From: JAJPKK01 sp963800215
GTDB taxonomy: Bacteria; Pseudomonadota; Alphaproteobacteria; Rhizobiales; Xanthobacteraceae
Direction: 5' to 3'
NCBI GenBank assembly: GCA_963800215.1
Contig: CAWCZY010000014.1
Location: forward strand, 248,001 to 312,000
Length of the DNA stretch: 64,000 bases
In this document: positions 55,404 to 63,843 of the stretch, one piece after another
How the letters are laid out: each line of letters begins with the position of its first letter
Numbering within the stretch: the stretch's first letter is position 1
Made by a program: the position numbers and the translations under genes
Notes under the pieces: model-generated
The model's database searches: none
What the model was told of the DNA's origin: nothing
Seen by the model: the letters and a program-made list of their open reading frames with translations, nothing else

Positions 55404-57480
55404 TTATGCCACTGCGAGATAACGGTTGAGAGCCCAGATCGGGAAATACGTCGGGTAGAGCCGATAGGTTAACATCGCCGAGCCGAAGAAAACACCATTG
55501 ACGGCACCGTCCGGCCAGGAGCCGTCGGCTTGCTGCGACCGGCACAGCCATTCGATCCCGCGCTTGATGGGCTCCGCCTCGGGCCGGAGAATTTCGAGCA
55601 GCGCCAGCAGTGCCCAGCTCGTCATGGTGGGCTGGCTTTCGGGATGCTCGACATAGGAATCGTTGAGACAGCCGGAATAGTGTTCGCCCCAGCCGCCGTC
55701 GGGCTTCTGCTTGCCGGCGAGCCACGCCGCCGCGCGCACCAGGGCGGGGTCGTCGGCGGGTGCTCCCGCGGCACGCAGCGCCGTTACGGCAAAGCAGGTC
55801 GCATAAGTGAAGTTGATCCCCCAAAAGCCCGCATAGGACCCGTCGTTTCGCTGGCGCCGCCGCAGGAAGGCGCAGCCCTGGGCGATTGCGTGCTCGATAG
55901 GTGCGCCGAGGCGATCCGGGGGTCGTTTTCGAAGCTGACAGAGCGCAGTCACCGCAGACCCCGTGCATTCGACATAGGAAAGCTCAGTCATGCAGTTGCC
56001 GAACATCTCCGATGGGTTCAAGCCTTCGAGCAATTTCCCGCCGCGCCGCCGCTCATAGCTGCCGAAGCCGCCATCGGCATTCTGGTGGTCGAGGAGGAAG
56101 GCGACGGCCGCCGCGATGCGCTCGGGCGGCAGATGCGCGGCTTCGTCGACGAGGCCGGCGTCCTGAATCGCCAGCATGGCGCTGAGCGCTTCGGCCGTGC
56201 AATCGCTGACCGGCCAGCGGTGGCCGCCTTCGTTGAGACACCAGCCGCCGTGGACGAATTCGCGCCCTTCCTGCGCGCCGCCTTCGATCTCGCCTTTTTC
56301 CTGCGCGGTGTCGAGAAACCCATAGGCGCGCTCCAGCAGCCGCTTGCGGGTCGCGGCGCCCGGGCCCGCCAGGATCGCGAGCACGACGAATGCGGTGTCC
56401 CAGGTATGCGAGCGCGCGCCGGCGAAGCGGATGCCGTCCTCCGCGTCGTCCCAGCGCCAATACTCCACGCCTGCAAGGCTTGCCGCGATCATCGGGTCAT
56501 CGGGATCATGGGCCCACAGCGCGATCGTATTGAGGATGCCGTTGACCGGCGACACGCCTTCGAAATTGCTCGATCGCAGCTCGAACCGGATCTTCTCCAG
56601 GCAGCGCGCGAGGGCCCGCTTGCGCAACGCGCGCAGCGGCGGCAGCTTTTCCAGCGAGCGCTCGTAGGCTGCCATCGTGTTCCAGCCGGCCCGCAGGGCC
56701 CGAACTCGGCGCCACGTAGAGATCGGCGGCGGCAATGTCGTGGCGGTGGGCGGCGAAGTCGATGGCCTCGTAGGGCTGCGAATAGAGCTCCTGCCGCAGC
56801 TGCTGTGTGATCGGCCCGAGATCGGCGTGCACCCGTGCGCCATAGAGGCAACTGATGGCGAGATAGATGTAGCGGGTGTGGCAGTACAATTGATTGGGAT
56901 GAACCGGAAACCAGTCGGGCAGCAGGAACAGTTCGGGGAGGAACGGATTCATGCCGCGGAAGTCGTAGAGCCCGATCAAGGCGAGCCAGAACTTGCCCCA
57001 GGTCGGGATGGCGAGCACACCGCCGGGTTGCGCCATGAGCCAGCGCCAGGCCTGGGACGGCAGATCGGCGTCGGCCGGTTCCCCCAACAGCCGCAGCGCC
57101 ACATAGGAGATCGTCGTCACGAAAACGTATGAGCCGGATTCCGGATGCAGCCCCCAGCCCCCATCCGGACGGCGCGTCACCTTGAAATGCAGTATCATGC
57201 GGGCGCGTTCGGCGGCGCCGATCGGGCGTTGCAGGATCCGTCGCAGGATGACGTATTGCGCGAGAATCATCGGGCACCACACGACCTCGCCTTCGAAGGC
57301 GCCGTCGGTGTGCTGCAGGACGCTCAATCGATCGATGGCGCGCGTCAGGCAGACGGAAACGTCCGGTGATCCCGGCGCGCCGGCCGCATGAGCGACGGGC
57401 GATCCGGGGAAAGGCGATCCGGGGAAAGGATCGGAGGGCGCAGCGGATCGCAGGGATTGGCCGACCTGTTCAGGCCACAT
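55404..57480 (-). CDS. Oxidosqualene cyclase (sterol-type triterpene cyclase), frameshifted
   Basis: Repaired length is about 691 aa. The active-site motif is PVSDCTAEAL, with the catalytic Asp codon at 56202-56204. This is the sterol cyclase signature, not the DXDD of squalene-hopene cyclases. Other cyclase landmarks are WGKFWLALIGLYDFRGMNPF, FPVHPNQLYCHTRYIYLAIS, TWDTAFVVLAIL, NPSEMFGNCMTELSYVECTG, and QW motifs QNADGGF, QRNDGSY, QKPDGGWGEHY and QQADGSWPDG. The C-terminus FPIWALNRYL also fits. The frame breaks at about 56699, between AADLYVAP and VRALRAGWNTMAAYE, by a single base. It is directly followed by the squalene-epoxidase gene. The product cannot be predicted with confidence (lanosterol, cycloartenol, parkeol or another triterpenol). 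Confidence 0.85.
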
Positions 57481-57835
57481 CTGTCGCCTCGACGCCCCGA
57501 TAGCGCGGACGCATGCCTGGAATGCCGGCCTGGTGCGGCAAATTCCGCGCGAAGGCTCCGAGCAGGGAATGGCGAGCGTCCGAAGTTCCGATCAACCCCG
57601 TCATGATGTTACCCCGGTCGCCTCGCTCGCCCGCTGCAATGCGACAAGTCCAACATTAAGGTCTCTTGACGCCCGATGTAAACAACCGGCCCGAAAAACG
57701 CGCACGGACCGCCGAGGCGGATCGGTAGGCCGCAGCTTCGACGGCCTTGGCAGGGCGCCCGCGTGAGGAGCATGATGCATCCGGAGCCCCGGAGTCGGCG
57801 GTATTCCCTTGAAGATTGCAGAATCGGACCGACGC
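57481..57835. other. Divergent promoter region of the triterpenoid genes
   Basis: About 355 bases lie between the start of the cyclase gene and the start of the divergent flavoprotein gene. No coding frame was accepted. A stretch around 57645-57680 is slightly AT-richer and contains TTGACG. No clear operator or hairpin was found. Confidence 0.4.
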
Positions 57836-58975
57836 ATGCCGAGCGGGCCACAGGTTTCGAAGCCGCGGGAATTGGGTGCCGTCGCCGATGTCGCCATCAT
57901 CGGGGCCGGGCCGGCGGGCCTCGCGGCGGCGATCCATCTCGGACAGCTCGGCGTGCACCGCGTCGTCATTTGCGATCGCCGCGATTTTCCCCGCGACAAG
58001 ACCTGCGGCAGCGCCATATCGCCGAAAGGCATCGAGGTGCTCGAGGCCCTCGCGGTCAAGGACGCGGTGCTGAGCCGGTCCTATCCCATCAAGGGCATGC
58101 GGCTGGTGACGCCGCGCCGGCACGACGTGATGCTGTCCGGCCACGCCGACACCGCGATCGTGTGCCTGCGCCGGATTTTCGACCATCTGCTGCTGGACCG
58201 GGCGCGGGAAACCGGCAGCACGTTCATCCCGAACTTCCAGGCGAGCTTCCTGCTGCAGCGGGGCGACCGCATCGTCGGCTTGCGAAGCAGCGACGGCCGC
58301 GAGATCCGGGCGCGCTATACCATCGTGGCCGACGGCGCGCATTCGCGGTTCGCGATCGAACGGGGGCCGCCGCGCCTGATCCAGGCGATCATGGGCTGGT
58401 GGGAAGGCGCGCCGTTCCGCGCCAATCACATCGAGATGATTTTCGACGACCTGGTCCGGCCGCTGTATGGGTGGCTGTTTCCGGAGAGCCCCACCCGCAT
58501 CAATATCGGCATCTGCTACGAAGATGCGGACCACGCGATCAACGCACGGCAATTGTTCGCGGCGTTCCTGGACAAGCACTACCGCGAGCGGCTCGCCGGT
58601 GCGCAGGCGATCGGCAATCTGCAGGGCCACCCGATCTCCTACTCGACGCGCATCGGCAAGCTCACGTCGCCAGGCCGGATCGTGATCGGCGAAGCCGGCC
58701 GCATGACGCATCCGGCGACGGCGGAGGGAATCTACCAGGGCATGCGCTCGGGAATGCTGGCGGCCGAGGCGCTGCGCGTCATCTTCGACGGCGAAGATCC
58801 CGCCCGTGCGATGCGGCGATACGAAGCCGGCTGCCGCAAAGTGTTCCGCGCCTCGTTCCTGGGGGCCGCGCTATGGCGGCGCGCGGTCGACGCCGGCGCC
58901 CTCGATGTCGTGGCCGGCGCGTTGAACCGCCCGGCCGCGCAGCGCGCGCTGGCCGGCCTGATGGCGCGGATGTGA
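57836..58975 (+). CDS. Geranylgeranyl-reductase-family FAD oxidoreductase
   Basis: This 379-aa flavoprotein of the GGR/PHBH superfamily has VAIIGAGPAGLAAAIHLGQLG as the FAD-binding start. It also has the family block DRRDFPRDKTCGSAISPKGIEVL (Cys-Gly as in geranylgeranyl reductases), ADGAHSRFA, and GRIVIGEAGRMTHPATAEGIYQGMRSG as the second FAD motif. Family members reduce isoprenoid double bonds or oxidise lipids. It is divergently transcribed from the cyclase and epoxidase genes, so it may tailor their product, for example by saturating the side chain; this is inference. ATG 57836 was chosen; TTG 57809 is an alternative with a distant GGAG. Confidence 0.8.
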   Translation: MPSGPQVSKPRELGAVADVAIIGAGPAGLAAAIHLGQLGVHRVVICDRRDFPRDKTCGSAISPKGIEVLEALAVKDAVLSRSYPIKGMRLVTPRRHDVMLSGHADTAIVCLRRIFDHLLLDRARETGSTFIPNFQASFLLQRGDRIVGLRSSDGREIRARYTIVADGAHSRFAIERGPPRLIQAIMGWWEGAPFRANHIEMIFDDLVRPLYGWLFPESPTRINIGICYEDADHAINARQLFAAFLDKHYRERLAGAQAIGNLQGHPISYSTRIGKLTSPGRIVIGEAGRMTHPATAEGIYQGMRSGMLAAEALRVIFDGEDPARAMRRYEAGCRKVFRASFLGAALWRRAVDAGALDVVAGALNRPAAQRALAGLMARM

Positions 58976-58994
58976 CCGACGGGACTACGCCCAT

Positions 58995-60884
58995 TCAATC
59001 CTCGAGCACGTAAGTCCCGGGCGCGTCGCCGAGCGCGGCGCCTCCCGACGCGGGAGCCGCGGTCGGCGGCGGAGCGACCGATGCGCCGGAACGAGCGTCG
59101 AGCCACTCGGCCCATTGCGGCCACCACGATCCGTCCATGTGCGGCGCCTGCGCCAGGAAGGCCTCGGGATCGAGATAGTGATCGTCGGGCCTTTTGGTCA
59201 TGACCTGGAAGCTGCGCCTGGCATGGCCGGGCTCCGAGATGATGCCGGCATTGTGGCCGCCGGTCGTGAGCAGATACGTGACCTCGGTGTCGGTTTGAAA
59301 ATTGATCTTGTAGGTCGAGTGCCACGGCGCGACATGGTCGCCTACGGTGCCGACGCAAAAGATCGGCACCCGGATGTCGCTGAGCGCGACCGGCTTGCCG
59401 TCCACGTCGAAGCGGCCTTCGGCGAGAGCATTGTCGAGGAAGAGCCGCCGCAGATATTGCGAATGCATGCGGAAGGGCATGCGGGTAGGATCGGCGTTCC
59501 ACGCCATCAGGTCGGTCATCGGCCGGCGTTCGCCCATCAGATATTCGCGGACCATCCGCGACCACACGAGGTCGTTGGAGCGCAGCATCTGGAACGTGCC
59601 CGCCATCTGGCGGCTGTCGAGGTAACCCTGCTCCCACATCATATCTTCGAGGAAGGCGAGCTGGCTCTCGTTGATGAAGAGCATCAGCTCGCCGGCTTCG
59701 GTGAAATCGGTCTGGGCGGCGAACAGGGTCAGGGACCGGAGCCGCTCGTCGCCGTCGCGCGTCATCGCCGCCGCGGCAATCGCCATCAGCGTCCCGCCGA
59801 GACAATACCCGACCGCATGCACCTTCCGATTCGGGAGCACGGCGCTCACCACTTCGAGCGCGGCCATCACGCCGCGCGTCCGGTAGTCGTCCAAGCCGAG
59901 GTCGCGGTCCTCCGGTCCCGGGTTCTTCCAGGAGATCATGAACACCGTGAAACCCTGCCCGGTGAGATATTTCACCAGGGAGTTCTGCGGCGAGAGGTCG
60001 AGGATGTAGTATTTCATGATCCAGGCGGGAACAATGAGAATTGGCTCCGGCCGGACCTCGGCGGTCGCAGGCGCGTACTGGATCAGCTCGATGAGGCGGT
60101 TGCGATAAATGACCTTGCCGGGGGTCACGGCGACGTCGCGGCCGGCTTGGAAGTTCTCCGCGCCGACCGGCTTCTTGCCGCTGATGGCGCGCTCCCAGTC
60201 CTCGGCGAAATTTCGCAGGCCGCTCACCAGGTTCATGCCGCCCTTTGCGGCCGTGGTCCGGAGCACCTCGGGATTGGTCAGCAGGAAATTCGACGGCGAG
60301 ACCATGTCGAGGAATTGCCGCGACATGAACTCGATCATGTCTTCGTGCTGCTTGGAAATCCCGCGAATCCCGGTGGTCGCATTGTGCCACCATTGCTGAT
60401 TGAGCAGAAACGCCTGGTGGGTGAAGTTGTAGGGCCAGTGGTGCCAGTCTTCGCCGGAAAAGCGCCGGTCCTGCGGCAATGGCTCGATGCAACACGCGGC
60501 GTCGCCGCCTTGCATGGCGCAGCGGCCGGCGTAATTGGCGAAGCGGACAGCCTTGCGCACCGCCTTGTCGACGAGCTGCATCCGCTTGCCCGGTGCATTG
60601 GCGAGATGCGTTGCCCAATCCAGATACGCCTGGGCGAGCGCGGCCGGCGAAAGGCCTGCGGTGAAGTGCGCCACGGCCGCATGCAGTGAGCGATCGGTAA
60701 GGTCCGCGAGCGCCGTCACGGCGAGGGAGTCGCGCTCCGCGGCCGGCGTCACGGCACGTAAGGCGTCGCCCGCGAGGTCCGCGGCCGGATGTGGTGGCGG
60801 CTTCGAAATCGACCGCACAGGGGCGTGCGTGTCGTCGACGAGCGAAAGCGCCGGTGCCGCGGCGGCCGGCCGGGGGACATTCAT
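58995..60884 (-). CDS. phaC: Poly(3-hydroxyalkanoate) synthase
   Basis: This 629-aa class I-type PHA synthase polymerises hydroxyacyl-CoA into storage granules. The lipase-like box is GYCLGGTLMA with the catalytic Cys. The other triad residues lie in VGTVGDHVAPWHSTYK (Asp) and GGHNAGIISEPG (His). The N-terminal PhaC_N block (DRRFSGEDWHHWPYNFTHQ) is conserved. Both termini are extended with Pro/Ala-rich segments. GGAG lies 8 bases before ATG 60884. It is convergent with the GGR-type gene, 19 bases from its end. No phaA, phaB or phasin genes are in the window. Confidence 0.9.
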   Translation of the reverse strand: MNVPRPAAAAPALSLVDDTHAPVRSISKPPPHPAADLAGDALRAVTPAAERDSLAVTALADLTDRSLHAAVAHFTAGLSPAALAQAYLDWATHLANAPGKRMQLVDKAVRKAVRFANYAGRCAMQGGDAACCIEPLPQDRRFSGEDWHHWPYNFTHQAFLLNQQWWHNATTGIRGISKQHEDMIEFMSRQFLDMVSPSNFLLTNPEVLRTTAAKGGMNLVSGLRNFAEDWERAISGKKPVGAENFQAGRDVAVTPGKVIYRNRLIELIQYAPATAEVRPEPILIVPAWIMKYYILDLSPQNSLVKYLTGQGFTVFMISWKNPGPEDRDLGLDDYRTRGVMAALEVVSAVLPNRKVHAVGYCLGGTLMAIAAAAMTRDGDERLRSLTLFAAQTDFTEAGELMLFINESQLAFLEDMMWEQGYLDSRQMAGTFQMLRSNDLVWSRMVREYLMGERRPMTDLMAWNADPTRMPFRMHSQYLRRLFLDNALAEGRFDVDGKPVALSDIRVPIFCVGTVGDHVAPWHSTYKINFQTDTEVTYLLTTGGHNAGIISEPGHARRSFQVMTKRPDDHYLDPEAFLAQAPHMDGSWWPQWAEWLDARSGASVAPPPTAAPASGGAALGDAPGTYVLED

Positions 60885-61004
60885 GGGATCAACTCCGCAT
60901 ATCGCGACATTTGACGTAAAATTATCGCATCCTCCCCGCGGCACCCTGATGAATGTCAAATAGACGGAAGCACCGCGAAAGCAATGCCTCCCGATCGCAC
61001 GAGA

Positions 61005-61575
61005 TCAGGCGCGCAATCCGTGCTTGCCGAGCGGCTTCACCGTGCTCGCCTGCGGTCCCTTCTCGCCTGTTTCCTCGGCGTAGGTCACGCGGGTACCCGC
61101 GGCCAGCCGGAAGAAGCCGCCGTCGAGCACGCTGTTGTGATGAAAATAGATTTCGCGGCCGTCGCCGGATTCGAGGAATCCGAATTCGCCGGACGGATCG
61201 AGCCGCGTGACCGTTCCGATCGGCGGGCCTTCGTGCTGTTTCACCAGCCCTTGGAGCCGGCGAACCTGATCCTGCAGCCGCGCGGCGCGCCCGCTTGAAA
61301 GCGTCGTTGATCGCAAACGTCAGATCGGCACGCCGCTCGTCCGCCTGCGCGGTGCGGTCGACATTGACCTCGCGGCCGTTCGGCAGCGCCAGGCGGATGG
61401 TCACTTCGTAAAGTCCGCCATTCTGGTGATGGCCGCCCGGGCCTTTCAGCGCGACGCGGCAACTCGTCACCCGGCCGTAGCGCTGCTCGAGCTGGGCCAC
61501 GTGCCTGGCGATGGCCTGCTGTATCTGCGGCGTCTTGGACAAGCCCTGAAAATCGACTTCGAGTGGCGTTTGCAT
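61005..61575 (-). CDS. HPF/RaiA ribosome-associated protein fused to a cold-shock domain, frameshifted
   Basis: The N-terminal part (about 1-95) is an HPF/RaiA-like domain: LEVDFQGLSKTPQIQQAIARHV, then CRVALKGPGGHHQNGGLYEVTI and DLTFAINDAFKRARR. The C-terminal part is a cold-shock domain beginning PIGTVTRLDPSGEFGFLES, with GREIYFHHNSVLDGGF as RNP-like strands. A frameshift at about 61285 separates them. The repaired length of about 189 aa matches a known alphaproteobacterial fusion family. Such proteins probably bind the ribosome during stress or stationary phase. Confidence 0.75.
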
Positions 61576-61631
61576 GATCCATCTCCGAGCTGCGAGACCG
61601 CACGCGCTCCGCGGCGATTAGATCAGCCCCT

Positions 61632-61653
61632 TCATCCCGCGCAAAGCGCGATG
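61632..61653. repeat. Intergenic palindrome (TCATCCCGCGC / GCGCGATGA)
   Basis: An imperfect inverted repeat around AAA lies between the HPF-type gene and the cytochrome gene. It resembles a shorter version of the palindrome at 17646-17683 (both centred on GCGCAAAGCGC). Confidence 0.5.
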
Positions 61654-61734
61654 ACCCGCCCAGCCTGACGAATAATGACGCGGGCAAACGGAGTCGCGCT
61701 GACCGGCCTCGATCGAAAGCATCGTCGTCGCGGG

Positions 61735-62040
61735 TTACCTCGCCAGGCTCTGGATATAGGCTGCGACATCGTTGGCCTCCGGCCGCGTCAGCGCGAAATT
61801 CATCTTGGCATGCGGCCCGACCAGGTTGAAGGCAATCGCTTCGGTATCGAAACCGTATTTTCTCCCGATCGCCAGGAACGGCGGGGCCTCGGCCACGAAG
61901 TCGTTGCGCGGACTGCCGGTCACGATATGGCAGGCCGCACAGCGCTGCTGCGCCAGCCGCTTGCCGCTTTCGGCATCGGCGGCGAGCACGCTCGAGGCCG
62001 CAAGACAGAGGACGAAGCACCCGCCAGCAACCCGTTTCAT
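61735..62040 (-). CDS. Small periplasmic c-type cytochrome
   Basis: This 101-aa protein has a signal peptide (GGCFVLCLAASSVLAA) and one heme site, QRCAACHIVTG (Cys-x-x-Cys-His). The likely axial Met is in HAKMNFALT. Length and the closing DVAAYIQSL motif fit class I cytochromes c. AAGGAGG lies 6 bases before the ATG. It would carry electrons in the periplasm, but no oxidase or dehydrogenase gene is adjacent. Confidence 0.85.
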   Translation of the reverse strand: MKRVAGGCFVLCLAASSVLAADAESGKRLAQQRCAACHIVTGSPRNDFVAEAPPFLAIGRKYGFDTEAIAFNLVGPHAKMNFALTRPEANDVAAYIQSLAR

Positions 62041-62203
62041 CAGTGACCTCCTTGTGCGCTGCCAACCCGCGCATCTGTTGCGAGCCTTATGCCGGCAGCG
62101 GCGCCGGGCGACATTGATCCCCGTCAATCCCGGCCGTCGGCGCGCGGATCAACGGTGACCTGGATCAAAGCGCAGGCCGTTCCAGCTGCATTACAGAAGT
62201 TTC

Positions 62204-62389
62204 ATGTGGCAACCCATCGCTACGGCACCGTTCGGCCGCGATCTGGAACTCGCCGTCATCGACCGGGGTGTTCCACACGCGCTCGCGTTTGCGTGCCGAC
62301 GGGTTATCGAGGGGTGGATCAACGCGGGAACCTTGAAGACGGTCGACGTGCGTCCCACGCACTGGCGGCCATGGGGTCAAGTGGCCTGA
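62204..62389 (+). CDS. Conserved small protein, unknown function
   Basis: This 61-aa protein begins MWQPIATAPFGRDLELAVID and ends with THWRPW. It resembles a family of roughly 60-residue proteins in Bradyrhizobium relatives, recognised from memory of similar openings. It has no signal peptide or membrane segment. The ribosome-binding site is weak (AGAAG). Confidence 0.6.
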   Translation: MWQPIATAPFGRDLELAVIDRGVPHALAFACRRVIEGWINAGTLKTVDVRPTHWRPWGQVA

Positions 62390-62621
62390 CGGTGGCGGCC
62401 TGACGCCGAGACTGTCGATTGCGAGCCCGCGCAATATACGCCGCTGATGCACCCCTGCGGGACATGCGGTCCGGCACTGCCTGATGCGCAATGCACCGTA
62501 GCGCCCGCAAATGACCGCCAGGCGAACATAGGGCTTCGGCAGCGTACTGGAAAGGATCGAGACATCCGCCACATCCGCCGGTATCGGCCGACAGGGCCGC
62601 GCCGAACTGCCGGTCCCGCGG

Positions 62622-62783
62622 CTATCTCCGAAGCGGCCGCAACAGGTTGTCGACCTGCTCACTGATGAATGCGCCCACCGAATGCAACAAGGACGAAACA
62701 AGCGCAGCGTTTTGACCGTCCAGGTACTCCCGGTCCACGACGTACAGCGCCACAACCACGATGAGGGTCAAAATCCAACGCAT
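62622..62783 (-). CDS. Tiny one-helix membrane protein
   Basis: This 53-aa reading frame begins MRWILTLIVVVALYVVDREY, a membrane anchor followed by a charged edge. It ends in an amphipathic segment with FISEQVDNLLRPLRR. Composition and third-position GC bias look coding. No strong ribosome-binding site is visible. The function is unknown. Confidence 0.5.
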   Translation of the reverse strand: MRWILTLIVVVALYVVDREYLDGQNAALVSSLLHSVGAFISEQVDNLLRPLRR

Positions 62784-62914
62784 CCCGTCATTCTGCGACG
62801 GGTGCGTGTGCGGTCAAGTCAAACCACACCGGCAAACCGGCTAATCCACCGGCTTCGATCGGGAATCGTGATTCGACGGTATCTTGCTGCTGAATTCGGG
62901 GCGGCCGCGCCTCT

Positions 62915-63088
62915 TTAATGAAGGTTCGTCGCGCTGCGACGGTTCGTGATGATCAGGCTTTCCGGCGCGGTAACGTCGGAGGCCTCCGCCGGCCGCCCGC
63001 CGTCCCTCTGCGTCTCGCTCTCCGGCAGCGCAACATCGCAGGCACCGGAGAACATCGCGTATGGCAGGTACCAGAGAAGGATATTCAT
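62915..63088 (-). CDS. Tiny protein with N-terminal hydrophobic segment
   Basis: This 57-aa protein starts MNILLWYLPYAMFSGACDVA, and the remainder is polar (ESETQRDGGRPAEASDVTAP). GGAGGAG lies 6 bases upstream of ATG 63088, a strong signal that it is translated. No family was recognised. Confidence 0.55.
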   Translation of the reverse strand: MNILLWYLPYAMFSGACDVALPESETQRDGGRPAEASDVTAPESLIITNRRSATNLH

Positions 63089-63164
63089 GATGGCTCCTCC
63101 CGGAACGTTGCGCCGAGCCGAGTCGGGCAGGCAAGCCCGACGGGCAGGTCCGGCGCACAAGTCT

Positions 63165-63413
63165 CTAGTACGAGTTGGCGATCGGTGAGTTCATCACCGC
63201 CTGGCAGGGCTTGCTGAGGTTCGGCTTCTGCTGCTTGAGGCAGGCGACGATGCGCGGGATGCTCGGGATTTCCGAGCTGCACAGGCGGAACACGTCCGGG
63301 GTGCAGGCGGCGCGCTGCTCGGCGGTTCCGACCGCGAAGCTCGAGGTCGAGAGGGTAACGAGCGTCAGCGCGACAGCCGCCGAACCCGTCGTCAGTTTGT
63401 AGATCCGTCCCAT
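63165..63413 (-). CDS. Small secreted cysteine-containing protein
   Basis: This 82-aa protein has a signal peptide (TTGSAAVALTLVTLSTSSFAVG) and a short domain with four Cys: RAACTPDVFRLCSSEIPSI, then VACLKQQKPNLSKPCQAVM. This spacing is common in small periplasmic proteins of Hyphomicrobiales. AGGAGA precedes ATG 63413. The function is unknown. Confidence 0.7.
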   Translation of the reverse strand: MGRIYKLTTGSAAVALTLVTLSTSSFAVGTAEQRAACTPDVFRLCSSEIPSIPRIVACLKQQKPNLSKPCQAVMNSPIANSY

Positions 63414-63569
63414 GACTTTCTCCTGGTGTGTTTGAGTAGCGATGCACGTAAGTCGCACGATGCCCGACGGAGTTCTGTGACGGCCGTCACGCTCCGGCAG
63501 CCTGCGGATGCGGCGCCCGGCTGTGGTAAGGTCGGCTCGCCTCGAGACGTCCGGCTGAAGGAGACCCCG

Positions 63570-63821
63570 ATGTTGCGCAAGACGACCGCCGTAATCGCAG
63601 CCGCCGCCCTCATCGGCGCCGCGGTGCTCGTCCCCGCCGAGGCCTCGGCAGTTCGCGGCAAGACGCGCGGCCGCCACGTCGCCTTTCGGGGCGCCGATGT
63701 CTATTTTCCCGCATACTATTATGCCGGCTTCGACGCGCCCCCGATCTTTCCCGACGGTTCGGCCTATTGTTGGCACTGGTTTCGCGCCGGCCGCGGCTGG
63801 GGGACGGCCTGGGCCTGCTGA
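63570..63821 (+). CDS. Small secreted aromatic-rich protein
   Basis: This 83-aa protein has a signal peptide (TTAVIAAAALIGAAVLVPAEASA). Its mature part is rich in Tyr, Trp and Arg (FPAYYYAGFDAPP, WHWFRAGRGWG), ending in Cys. GAAGGAG lies 5 bases before ATG 63570. It is divergent from the cysteine-containing protein gene. The function is unknown. Confidence 0.65.
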   Translation: MLRKTTAVIAAAALIGAAVLVPAEASAVRGKTRGRHVAFRGADVYFPAYYYAGFDAPPIFPDGSAYCWHWFRAGRGWGTAWAC

Positions 63822-63843
63822 CCCGGCCCCAAGGGGCGCCAAA

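Noticed and set aside
55404..57480. Calling the cyclase a squalene-hopene cyclase
   Set aside because: The DXDD motif is absent; VSDCTAE, the YVECT region and the FPIWAL ending are those of oxidosqualene cyclases.
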